Source: Clostridia bacterium (lineage in GTDB: Bacteria > Bacillota > Clostridia > Oscillospirales > Acutalibacteraceae). Taken from it: 7,808 nt of DNA. Under the pieces are notes generated by a model. That model saw nothing but the letters and a program-made list of their open reading frames with translations. It made no database searches and was not told where the DNA came from. The stretch spans positions 1-7,808 of the forward strand of contig CAAGND010000113.1 in assembly GCA_900771185.1 (NCBI GenBank), given 5' to 3'. The position numbers were made by a program, and so were the translations under genes. Positions 1 through 5,744 of this stretch are shown here, in pieces (position 1 is the first letter of the stretch; each line of letters opens with the position of its first letter).

Positions 1-1
1 G

Positions 2-634
2 GTGTTTAATATGCTTACAGGCGTCTATCAGCCAACGACAGGCACCTTTTACCTCAACGGTGAGGAACTCAAGGGCAAGACTCAGGAGCAGATAAACCGT
101 AAGGGGATAGCGAGAACATTCCAGAATATACGACTTTTTAACAACATGAGCGTTATAAGAAACGTCCTTGTCGGGTTGCATAATCAGCCTGAATTTAAAT
201 GCGGGCTTTTTGCCAGCATCTTTAGGCTGCCGAAGTTCTTCAAAACAGAAAAGGCAATGCGTGACAAGGCGAAGGAGCTTCTCAGAATATTTGACCTGTA
301 TGATGAACGCAATAATCTTGCCTGCAATCTGCCTTACGGCAAGCAGAGAAAGCTTGAAATAGCCCGTGCTCTTGCCACAGATCCGTGCCTGCTGCTCCTC
401 GATGAACCTGCGGCGGGAATGAACCCGAATGAGACGGAAGATCTTATGAACATAGTCAGACGCATAAGAGATGAGTTTGACATGACTATTCTTCTTATCG
501 AGCATGATATGAAATTCGTGTCGGGGCTTTGCGATGAGGTGACCGTGCTCAACTTCGGCACGGTGTTGGCACAGGGCAAAACCGATGATGCCCTCAGCGA
601 TCCCGAGGTCATCAAGGCGTATATCGGCGAATAA
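2..634 (+). CDS. livG: Branched-chain amino acid ABC transporter, ATP-binding protein LivG (5'-truncated by window edge)
   Basis: One of the two cytoplasmic ATPases that drive high-affinity import of leucine, isoleucine and valine through the LivH/LivM channel. Visible in the 210 residues: a Q-loop (RTFQNIRLF, Gln about 41), the LivG-type signature LPYGKQRKLEIARAL at 110-124 (LPYG rather than LSGG, usual for LivG), Walker B LLLLDE at 130-135 and an H-loop His in IEHDMKF at 168. The end KAYIGE is typical of the family. Walker A is missing because the gene starts before the window: the opening GTG-TTT-AAT reads as the V-F-N that normally follows the P-loop, so the first codon is internal and not a start. 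About 45 residues are probably lost. livF follows after 12 bases, so the two are co-transcribed; livH, livM and a binding-protein gene would be expected upstream. Family assignment is secure; substrate is inferred. Confidence 0.95.
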   Translation: MFNMLTGVYQPTTGTFYLNGEELKGKTQEQINRKGIARTFQNIRLFNNMSVIRNVLVGLHNQPEFKCGLFASIFRLPKFFKTEKAMRDKAKELLRIFDLYDERNNLACNLPYGKQRKLEIARALATDPCLLLLDEPAAGMNPNETEDLMNIVRRIRDEFDMTILLIEHDMKFVSGLCDEVTVLNFGTVLAQGKTDDALSDPEVIKAYIGE

Positions 635-646
635 GGGGGATTTGTT

Positions 647-1357
647 ATGGCATTGTTAGAAGTGAAGGATCTTCAGGTATATTACGGAGTAATCAGAGCG
701 CTCAAGGGCATCAGTTTCAAAGTCGAGCAGGGCGAGATAGTTTCGCTCATCGGCGCGAACGGTGCGGGTAAGACGACCACTATGCAGAGTATCATGAGGC
801 TTATTCCGATAAAGAGCGGATCTGTTGTTTATGACGGAAAAGAGATAAACAAGGTCCCCGATTATAAGCTCGTCAGTCTGGGCATGAGTCAGGTTCCCGA
901 AGGCCGCCGCGTTTTTCAGGAGCTGACTGTTTACGAGAATTTGCTCCTCGGCGCATATACGCAAAAGGATAAAAAGCAGATTAAAAACGATATCGATGAG
1001 ATATGCACCCGTTTCCCGCGTCTCGGTGAAAGAAAATCACAGATAGCGGGCACGCTTTCGGGAGGCGAACAACAAATGCTCGCCATGGGCAGGGCTATGA
1101 TGAGTCATCCAAAGCTGCTCATGCTTGATGAGCCGTCAATGGGTCTTTCTCCGCTGCTTGTCGACCAGGTTTTCGATATAATCAAGGATTATCACGAATC
1201 AGGCACAACCATACTCCTTGTTGAGCAGAACGCCAAGAAGGCACTCTCAATCTCCGACAGAGCATATGTTCTTGAGACCGGAGCAATCACTGCCGAGGGA
1301 ACAGCAGAAGAACTGTTGAATGATCAGAATATCGTCAAAGCATATCTCGGCGGCTGA
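647..1357 (+). CDS. livF: Branched-chain amino acid ABC transporter, ATP-binding protein LivF
   Basis: Second ATPase of the LivFGHMJ-type importer, expected to pair with LivG on the cytoplasmic face of the membrane. The 236-residue length is full for LivF. Motifs in order: Walker A GANGAGKTT at 36-44, the LivF hallmark VPEGRRVF at 83-90 in the Q-loop region, signature LSGGEQQMLAMGRAM at 137-151, Walker B LLMLDE at 157-162, and the switch region LLVEQNA, where Gln 194 sits in the usual H-loop His position. The VEQNA form is normal for LivF and is not a defect. The ATG at 647 is preceded by the purine-rich AAGGGGG (633-639) overlapping the livG stop, with about 7 bases spacing. It is the last gene of the operon: a hairpin follows 15 bases after the stop. 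Family assignment is secure; exact substrate (Leu/Ile/Val or another LivF-type cargo) is inferred. Confidence 0.96.
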   Translation: MALLEVKDLQVYYGVIRALKGISFKVEQGEIVSLIGANGAGKTTTMQSIMRLIPIKSGSVVYDGKEINKVPDYKLVSLGMSQVPEGRRVFQELTVYENLLLGAYTQKDKKQIKNDIDEICTRFPRLGERKSQIAGTLSGGEQQMLAMGRAMMSHPKLLMLDEPSMGLSPLLVDQVFDIIKDYHESGTTILLVEQNAKKALSISDRAYVLETGAITAEGTAEELLNDQNIVKAYLGG

Positions 1358-1372
1358 GATAAAATGAATATA

Positions 1373-1400
1373 AAAGCACCCTGCCTCGGCAGGGTGCTTT
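1373..1400. terminator. Hairpin after livF, probable bidirectional terminator
   Basis: A perfect 13-base inverted repeat, AAAGCACCCTGCC (1373-1385) against GGCAGGGTGCTTT (1388-1400), with a tiny centre. Reading plus it ends in only three T residues before AGAC, so it is modest as a livF terminator. Reading minus, the hairpin is followed by TTTTATATT, so it could also stop transcription arriving from the convergent minus-strand operon. The GC-rich stem shares 13 identical bases (AGCACCCTGCCTC) with the second hairpin at 1649-1677. Confidence 0.75.
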
Positions 1401-1614
1401 AGACTGTCGAAAAACTCCCCGAACCGTCAAAGCACGACATTGTTCACAAAAGAGTTTTTCTGTGACTTGAAGTTTTTCTTTCGGTTTTTAATTGGTATCG
1501 GTTTAAAGCTATTGATAATACTGCACTTTGACTTCCTGCGCGAACCGCACTCTGCCGTACCTCTGTACTCCGACGAGTGCGGCTCACTTGGCTTCGTGGC
1601 TTTTTCAACAGTCT
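1401..1614. mobile_element. MITE-like non-coding repeat with imperfect terminal inverted repeats
   Basis: A 214-bp stretch without a credible gene. Its left end AGACTGTCGAAAAA (1401-1414) matches the inverted right end, AGACTGTTGAAAAA read on the minus strand (1601-1614), at 13 of 14 positions. Inside is an 8-bp inverted pair, CCGCACTC (1545-1552) and GAGTGCGG (1575-1582), enclosing a smaller GTAC-CTCT-GTAC hairpin (1557-1568), and an AT-rich hairpin near 1444-1465. Length, inverted ends, absence of coding and internal secondary structure are typical of a miniature inverted-repeat element. I see no clear target-site duplication (left flank GCTTT, right flank CCGGC), which weakens the call. 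It could instead be a structured non-coding RNA or a dispersed intergenic repeat. Confidence 0.42.
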
Positions 1615-1617
1615 CCG

Positions 1618-1646
1618 GCGTGTCGAAAAATACTTTTTCGACACGC
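1618..1646. repeat. Perfect 13-bp palindrome with 3-nt centre
   Basis: GCGTGTCGAAAAA (1618-1630), TAC, then TTTTTCGACACGC (1634-1646). The core TGTCGAAAAA is identical to bases 1405-1414 of the left end of the neighbouring MITE-like element. No T-run follows on either strand, so it is not a standard terminator. It may be a collapsed pair of element ends or a repeat end abutting the element. Confidence 0.7.
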
Positions 1647-1648
1647 TG

Positions 1649-1683
1649 AGCACCCTGCCTCACTGAGACAGGGTGCTTTTTTT
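1649..1683 (+). terminator. Rho-independent terminator, plus strand
   Basis: Stem AGCACCCTG (1649-1657) pairs with CAGGGTGCT (1669-1677); the stem continues across one mismatch with CTC/GAG and a three-base loop, then seven T residues (1677-1683). This is the strongest plus-strand terminator between livF and the convergent minus-strand gene, whose stop codon (1683-1685) touches the T-run. Read on the minus strand the hairpin lacks a T-run, so it serves livF-side transcription. It is probably the original livF terminator, now separated from livF by the repeat. Confidence 0.85.
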
Positions 1684-2597
1684 CAATATAAGTCCTCGTC
1701 GTTGTCGTCATTGAAAGCCTTCTTGACTTCCTCAAACATTTCCTCAAGCTTTTTCATCTGGTTGCGAGCTTGGGGCAGCAGGTTGGAAGAACTCTTGAAG
1801 TGGCGGTTGGCGTGAGATTTTTTCTTCTTCTCTCCAGTTTCATTTTCATCATTGCTTCCGGGAAAAGTCGGAAGCATGTCCTTGAACTGGGCGTAAGTCT
1901 CGGTTCTCCAGTGCTCAAAACGTTCAATGAGAGCATCGCGCTTGTTCTCAAGAAAATCCACGCCCTCAGAGAGGTTGCTCTTGACATTGTCCTTCAAACC
2001 TGTGAGCACACCGGAAGCTTTGTTGAGCTTATCCATAAATTTGCGCACATCCAAAGCTTTGTATACGGCGTGTGCAAGATCAACAAGGAAGATTGCAAGC
2101 ACGCAGGCGAAGATGATTATTGCCGCTGAATCAAGCAGACGTGAGAAGCAGTATTCCACAATCGGGTGAACTATGTAGAGAAAAATCAGCGAGGCAATGC
2201 CCCAGTATATCGTATGCTTTAAGCAAATGCGTCCCTGAATGTTGAATTTGTTGTTTGAGTAATCCCACCATCTCGCGTGGAAGAGCTTCTCCATGAGCAC
2301 ACTTGTTATAAATTCAACAACATCGCACACAACCATTCCGGCAAGGAAAACGAGCAGGGGTGTAATCAATATGTCATGCCCCGCAACGGGTATGCGCACG
2401 TCAAGATTTTTTACCGGGGTCAGCAGGACAGACATCGCTATCGCGCCCGTGCCGTATATCGGACACATCGGACCTGTGAGAAAGCCTCGGTTTATCCATT
2501 TTTTAGCGCCTACGGAGCAATAAATCGATTCACCGAGCCAGCCGACGGCGCTGTAAAAGAAGAAATAAAGAACATAAATTACAATTTTCATGAACAT
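1683..2597 (-). CDS. Five-helix membrane protein, CmpB-type 'putative ABC transporter permease' family
   Basis: A 304-residue integral membrane protein of unknown function. Five hydrophobic segments lie at about 5-25, 44-62, 77-100, 129-151 and 158-180. Conserved family patterns are GWLGESIYCS (19-28), the NRGFL-GP-CPIYG block (36-49) and the RWWDYS-FN-GRICL block (109-126). I recognise these as the family named putative ABC-transporter type IV (CmpB); I see no ATPase partner, so the permease label should be read as a family name and not a proven role. After the last helix comes a soluble tail of about 120 residues, including a lysine-rich linker (257-260), a charged helix that may form a coiled coil (275-297) and an acidic end. 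The first ATG is chosen because GGAGG (plus-strand 2607-2611) lies 9 bases upstream; a second in-frame ATG is 6 bases later. It is last in a run with the HD gene (43-base gap) and murC. Confidence 0.85.
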   Translation of the reverse strand: MFMKIVIYVLYFFFYSAVGWLGESIYCSVGAKKWINRGFLTGPMCPIYGTGAIAMSVLLTPVKNLDVRIPVAGHDILITPLLVFLAGMVVCDVVEFITSVLMEKLFHARWWDYSNNKFNIQGRICLKHTIYWGIASLIFLYIVHPIVEYCFSRLLDSAAIIIFACVLAIFLVDLAHAVYKALDVRKFMDKLNKASGVLTGLKDNVKSNLSEGVDFLENKRDALIERFEHWRTETYAQFKDMLPTFPGSNDENETGEKKKKSHANRHFKSSSNLLPQARNQMKKLEEMFEEVKKAFNDDNDEDLY

Positions 2598-2640
2598 TTC
2601 AGATAACCTCCGTGTGCCATGCCTACGGCAGGACTTGTTA

Positions 2641-3219
2641 TCATTCGGTGCGCTTTTTGAAAAACACTGCCTTTCTGTCGCCTTTCCTTGCGGCTTTTGT
2701 AATTTTCATTTCCCTTGAGGCGCAGTATTTGTCGGAAAGGGATAGCACAAACCCCTCGCGGCAAGCGGGCGGAACAGGTGTCAGCGGCCACATGTGGCGA
2801 AGTATCATCTTTTCTGTCTTTTTGTCAAGGGTGTCACCGCAGAGAGTTTTCGCGTTGACTGCCGCAAATTTCGGGTGCCTGTATCCGTGCGGGCGATGGC
2901 TCCAGTCATTCTCGTGCCAGTCATAGTAGAACAGGTCGTGCATTATTCCGGCACGGGCAGCGGCACGGTAATCAAGACCGAGCTTTTTGCACACACGGTA
3001 GCTGATATATGAGACGCTGGTGATGTGCTGAAGCCTGTCCATGCAGTCGTGCTGAGGATACCGGGCAAGGCTCTGAACCTCAGGCGTGAAAAACACGTCG
3101 CCGATGCATTCAAAGAACTCCGGCTCCGCCTGCGGATCAAGCGAGTAGGTTGAAAGATATATTTCGTATAATTTTTTGAGCGGTGAAATTTTTTTCATCT
3201 TTTCAGTTCGGGCTTTCAT
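2641..3219 (-). CDS. HD-domain protein (putative metal-dependent phosphohydrolase)
   Basis: A 192-residue protein with an HD-type metal site: the RLQHITSV helix (His 65), the GIMHDLFYYDWH motif (His 94, Asp 95) and a late Asp in LSDKY (163), plus a conserved His-Pro at 115-116. In HD proteins these residues bind one or two metal ions and hydrolyse phosphate esters of nucleotides or nucleic acids; the substrate here cannot be told. No membrane segment or signal peptide is seen, so it should be cytoplasmic. The ATG at 3219-3217 lies inside the end of murC (17-base overlap); an alternative ATG at 3198-3196, starting MKKISPLKK, begins four bases after the murC stop. Neither has a clear Shine-Dalgarno sequence, so translation probably depends on coupling to murC. 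The CmpB-type membrane gene follows after 43 bases. Domain assignment is firm, function unknown. Confidence 0.85.
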   Translation of the reverse strand: MKARTEKMKKISPLKKLYEIYLSTYSLDPQAEPEFFECIGDVFFTPEVQSLARYPQHDCMDRLQHITSVSYISYRVCKKLGLDYRAAARAGIMHDLFYYDWHENDWSHRPHGYRHPKFAAVNAKTLCGDTLDKKTEKMILRHMWPLTPVPPACREGFVLSLSDKYCASREMKITKAARKGDRKAVFFKKRTE

Positions 3220-4591
3220 ATTTTTTTATCATCAGCTTAGCGGCTTTATATATGTCTCCGCAGCCGAGGGTTATCACAAGATCACCCTCTTCGGCGTTTT
3301 TGACAACATAATCGGCAACCTCGTCAAAGGTGTTGAACCAAACACTGCCCGGAATCTTTTCGGCAAGCTGTGAGGTATAAACTCCGTAGGTGTTGCGCTC
3401 ACGGGAACCCATGATTTCGGTCATAACAACTCTGTCGGGTATCTTCAGAACACGCACAAAGTCATCAAACAGTATTTTTGTACGGGAGTAGGTGAACGGC
3501 TGAAAAACGGCCCACACTCTTTTGAAGCCCATGCCCATGGCGGCGTTGAGCGTAACCTCAAGCTCCCTGGGATGGTGGGCGTAGTCGTCGGCTATCGTGA
3601 TGCCGTTTATTTTTTTCAGAATTTCAAACCTTCTGCCGGCGCCGCGGAACTGCTCCGCACAGGCTATTATTTTATCCATTGGTATTCCCGCGTTGTCGGC
3701 GGCGGCAATGGCGGCGAGCGCATTGAAAATATTGTGCTTGCCCGGTATGCCGAGGCTTATTCTTCCGACATTTTCACCGTATTTGATTATATCAAAGCTT
3801 GCGAATTCATGCTCAAGAACTATATTTTCAGCCCTGAAGTCGTTATCTTTTCCGAGACCGAAGGTTATGAACCGTTTATCTTTTATGCTTTCAACCGCAC
3901 GGAGTGTGTTTGCATCGTCCGCGTTGATGATTATTTCCCTGCGTGTCATTGAGGCAAATTTTGTAAAGGACGCAATGAGATTGTCAAGCGTTTTGAAATA
4001 GTCGAGATGATCCTCGTCTATGTTGAGAATGACGCTCACATCAGGGGAGAGAGAAAGAAAGGTGTCAACAAATTCGCACGCCTCGCACAGCATGTTTTGA
4101 CTGCCGCCGGCTATTCCGTTGGTGCCCGTGAGCGGAAGCTTGCCGCCTATAACGGAGGTCGGGTCAGCGCCCGACTGGAGAAATATCTGCGTGAGCATAG
4201 CGGTGACGGTGGTTTTGCCGTGCGTTCCGCAGACACAGATGCAGTTGTCAAACATGCGTGTTATGGCTCCGAGCAGCTCCTTGCGCTCAAAGGTCGGTAT
4301 GCCGGATTCCTTTGCGGCGCACAGCTCCGGATTATCGGGCAGGAGAGCCGCAGTATAGACTATCATCTGAGCGCCCTCAATGTTTTGAGCTCGCTGACCG
4401 AGAAAAACGGGTATTCCGAGTGAGCGGACACGGTTGAGTGTGTCGCTCTCATTGTTGTCTGAGCCGGATATTTCATAGCCCTTGGAATGGAGAATTTCGA
4501 CCAGCGGGCACATTCCCGAGCCGCCTATGCCGATGAAATGGATTCTTTTAATCTTGCCGAGCACTTCATCTATGTTTTTCAAAACAGCCAC
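3203..4591 (-). CDS. murC: UDP-N-acetylmuramate--L-alanine ligase MurC
   Basis: Cytoplasmic enzyme that uses ATP to join L-alanine to UDP-N-acetylmuramic acid, the first amino-acid addition in building the peptidoglycan stem. The 462-residue length is normal. Motifs in order: N-terminal nucleotide-sugar binding HFIGIGGSGM (18-27); ATP loop GTHGKTT (122-128); ACEF (171-174), the MurC ACEY-type motif; IDEDHLDYF (191-199); GKHN (284-287); GAGRRFE (317-323); DDYAHHP (335-341) and FQPFTYSRT (363-371). All three Mur-ligase domains are present and the catalytic motifs are intact. The longest reading starts at GTG (4591-4589). A TTG three codons later (4582-4580) is a serious rival, as it lies about 5 bases after a purine-rich GGGGTGG; no ATG lies nearby in frame. 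It leads a probable three-gene transcript with the HD and CmpB-type genes and is divergent from dpaA. Confidence 0.97.
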   Translation of the reverse strand: MAVLKNIDEVLGKIKRIHFIGIGGSGMCPLVEILHSKGYEISGSDNNESDTLNRVRSLGIPVFLGQRAQNIEGAQMIVYTAALLPDNPELCAAKESGIPTFERKELLGAITRMFDNCICVCGTHGKTTVTAMLTQIFLQSGADPTSVIGGKLPLTGTNGIAGGSQNMLCEACEFVDTFLSLSPDVSVILNIDEDHLDYFKTLDNLIASFTKFASMTRREIIINADDANTLRAVESIKDKRFITFGLGKDNDFRAENIVLEHEFASFDIIKYGENVGRISLGIPGKHNIFNALAAIAAADNAGIPMDKIIACAEQFRGAGRRFEILKKINGITIADDYAHHPRELEVTLNAAMGMGFKRVWAVFQPFTYSRTKILFDDFVRVLKIPDRVVMTEIMGSRERNTYGVYTSQLAEKIPGSVWFNTFDEVADYVVKNAEEGDLVITLGCGDIYKAAKLMIKKYESPN

Positions 4592-4697
4592 CCCGATTTT
4601 TTGTCACTGAGTGCACGCTGTCAAAGATGAAAACGAAATATTCCGAAAACTTTCTTCAAAAACGCACACACAAAACTATTATAATTATACATCTTAT

Positions 4698-4726
4698 ATT
4701 ATATTGCACGTTAAAGAAAAAATAAA
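4698..4726 (-). promoter_or_regulatory. Possible vegetative promoter toward murC
   Basis: On the minus strand a perfect -10, TATAAT (4703-4698), is preceded 17 bases upstream by TTTATT (4726-4721), a weak -35 with three of six consensus bases. The surroundings are very AT-rich and contain other TATAAT-like words (for example near 4680-4690), so the exact site is uncertain. The implied leader before murC is roughly 100 bases. No other feature is evident in the murC-proximal half of this intergenic region. Confidence 0.4.
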
Positions 4727-4761
4727 CAATTTTTTGTTAACATTTCTGCCCTCTTCCTTTA

Positions 4762-4789
4762 ACCTTGACGCACCCAATGTCATACAATA
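4762..4789 (+). promoter_or_regulatory. Sigma-K-like (mother-cell) promoter for dpaAB
   Basis: The -10 CATACAATA (4781-4789) fits the sigma-K pattern CATAnnnTA exactly, and AC (4762-4763, in AACC) stands 17 bases upstream, the expected -35 element and spacing. The same -10 also fits the sigma-E form CATACAnT, but no suitable sigma-E -35 is present. Known background: the spoVF (dpaAB) operon of Bacillus subtilis is sigma-K dependent in the mother cell. The expected transcription start is near 4795-4797. The match is read by eye; sigma-K control is inferred. Confidence 0.65.
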
Positions 4790-4796
4790 TCTGTGA

Positions 4797-4835
4797 GGGG
4801 CTGTTGTCAAAGCCCCGGACGGGTGCGTTACCCGT
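4797..4835 (+). other. Two tandem hairpins in the dpaAB leader
   Basis: Hairpin 1: GGGGCT (4797-4802) with AGCCCC (4811-4816), placed at or next to the predicted 5' end of the mRNA. Hairpin 2: ACGGGT (4819-4824) with ACCCGT (4830-4835), loop of five. Neither is followed by a T-run, so attenuation by termination is unlikely; a 5' stabilising role is one possibility. Additionally GGGTGCGT (4821-4828) is the inverse of ACGCACCC (4768-4775), which lies between the promoter elements. Confidence 0.5.
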
Positions 4836-4850
4836 GAAAGCTTTTGCCGG

Positions 4851-4856
4851 AAAGGA
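4851..4856 (+). promoter_or_regulatory. Ribosome binding site deciding the dpaA start
   Basis: AAAGGA lies 9 bases before the ATG at 4866 and directly abuts the in-frame ATG at 4857, which is too close for initiation. This favours 4866 as the start; a third ATG at 4869 is 12 bases away and less likely. Confidence 0.6.
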
Positions 4857-4865
4857 ATGAAAAGC

Positions 4866-5744
4866 ATGATGAACATAAAAAAGCTCCTTGTTGTCGGAGG
4901 CGATAAACGCCAGCTCTATATGGCGCAGAGCCTGATGAAGAGGGGCTTTGATGTCGAGCTTTACGGCTTTATTCCCCTTGACGGCTTTGAGCATATGAGC
5001 TGTGTGAGGGATGAAAGCCTTGAAACGGCTGCGCAGAACGCGAACGCGATAATACTGCCGCTGCCTGTCAGCCGTGACGGAATAACGGTGAATACGCAGG
5101 GCGGGGGACGGGCGGCCACTCTTGAGGAACTGTCCGATATTCTTGAGAGGGGTCAGACTGTTTTTGCGGGAATGATGAGCAATAGCTGGAAGTCAAATTT
5201 CTTCAAAAAAGGAATACGGGTCTTTGATTACTTTGAGCGTGAGGAGCTGGCGGTCAACAACGCTATTCCGACGGCGCAGGGTGTCATAAAAATAGCGATA
5301 GATAACCTCGAGATAACCCTGCACGGCTCTCACTGTGCCGTTACGGGCTTCGGCAGAACGGCGAAAATATTGGCGGAGATGCTCAGCGCGATGGGCGCGC
5401 ATGTCACCGTTGCCGCAAGAAAATGCAGCGATCTCGCATGGGCGCGCAGCGCAGGATATGAGGGAGTGCATTTCGGGGAACTCGCTGAATGTGCCGGCAA
5501 ATTCGATGTGCTTGTGAACACCGTTCCAACGCTTGTTGTCGATGAAAAAATACTTTCAAATCTCAGGAGTGACTGTCTGATAATCGAGATAGCCTCGGCT
5601 CCTTACGGCATAGATTTCGCCCGTGCAAAGGAGCTCGGGCTGAAGGTTATCATGACAGGCTCACTGCCCGGAAAAACAGCTCCCAAAACGGCGGGGGAGA
5701 TAATAGGCGATGCCATATCAAATATTATAAAGGAGGGGAGCTGA
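4866..5744 (+). CDS. dpaA: Dipicolinate synthase subunit A (SpoVFA)
   Basis: One half of the mother-cell enzyme that converts the lysine-pathway intermediate 4-hydroxy-tetrahydrodipicolinate to dipicolinic acid, the calcium chelator that fills the spore core. The product is 292 residues from the ATG at 4866, close to the B. subtilis protein (about 297). Seen: an N-terminal segment with GGDKRQLYMAQSL (residues 11-23) typical of DpaA, then a Rossmann nucleotide-binding motif in AVTGFGRTAKILAEML (about 158-173) followed by the strand VTVAARK, and the conserved tail LPGKTAPKTAGEII (267-280). These suit a pyridine-nucleotide-dependent oxidoreductase. A start at 4857 would add three residues but lies directly against the AAAGGA. 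The stop overlaps the dpaB start by one base (TGATG). A sigma-K-like promoter lies upstream. Assignment is firm; the chemistry is known from the family. Confidence 0.95.
   Translation: MMNIKKLLVVGGDKRQLYMAQSLMKRGFDVELYGFIPLDGFEHMSCVRDESLETAAQNANAIILPLPVSRDGITVNTQGGGRAATLEELSDILERGQTVFAGMMSNSWKSNFFKKGIRVFDYFEREELAVNNAIPTAQGVIKIAIDNLEITLHGSHCAVTGFGRTAKILAEMLSAMGAHVTVAARKCSDLAWARSAGYEGVHFGELAECAGKFDVLVNTVPTLVVDEKILSNLRSDCLIIEIASAPYGIDFARAKELGLKVIMTGSLPGKTAPKTAGEIIGDAISNIIKEGS

Noticed and set aside
2..13. GTG or ATG near position 2-13 as the real start of livG
   Set aside because: The V-F-N-M-L-T-G stretch normally follows Walker A; without the P-loop the ATPase would be incomplete, so the gene is cut by the window edge.
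1226..1231. Loss of the H-loop histidine in LivF (Gln 194)
   Set aside because: The VEQNA form is the normal LivF sequence and not a sign of inactivation.
1427..1815. Several small open frames across the livF to membrane-gene gap on both strands
   Set aside because: They cross terminator hairpins and the palindrome, lack ribosome binding sites and have low-complexity composition; they look like by-products of the repeat.
3572..4423. Plus-strand frames opposite murC
   Set aside because: murC motifs are continuous on the minus strand; the opposite frames show no recognisable domain or ribosome site.
4765..4788. TTGACG and TACAAT as a sigma-A promoter for dpaA
   Set aside because: The gap of 12 bases is too short for sigma-A; the sigma-K reading fits better.
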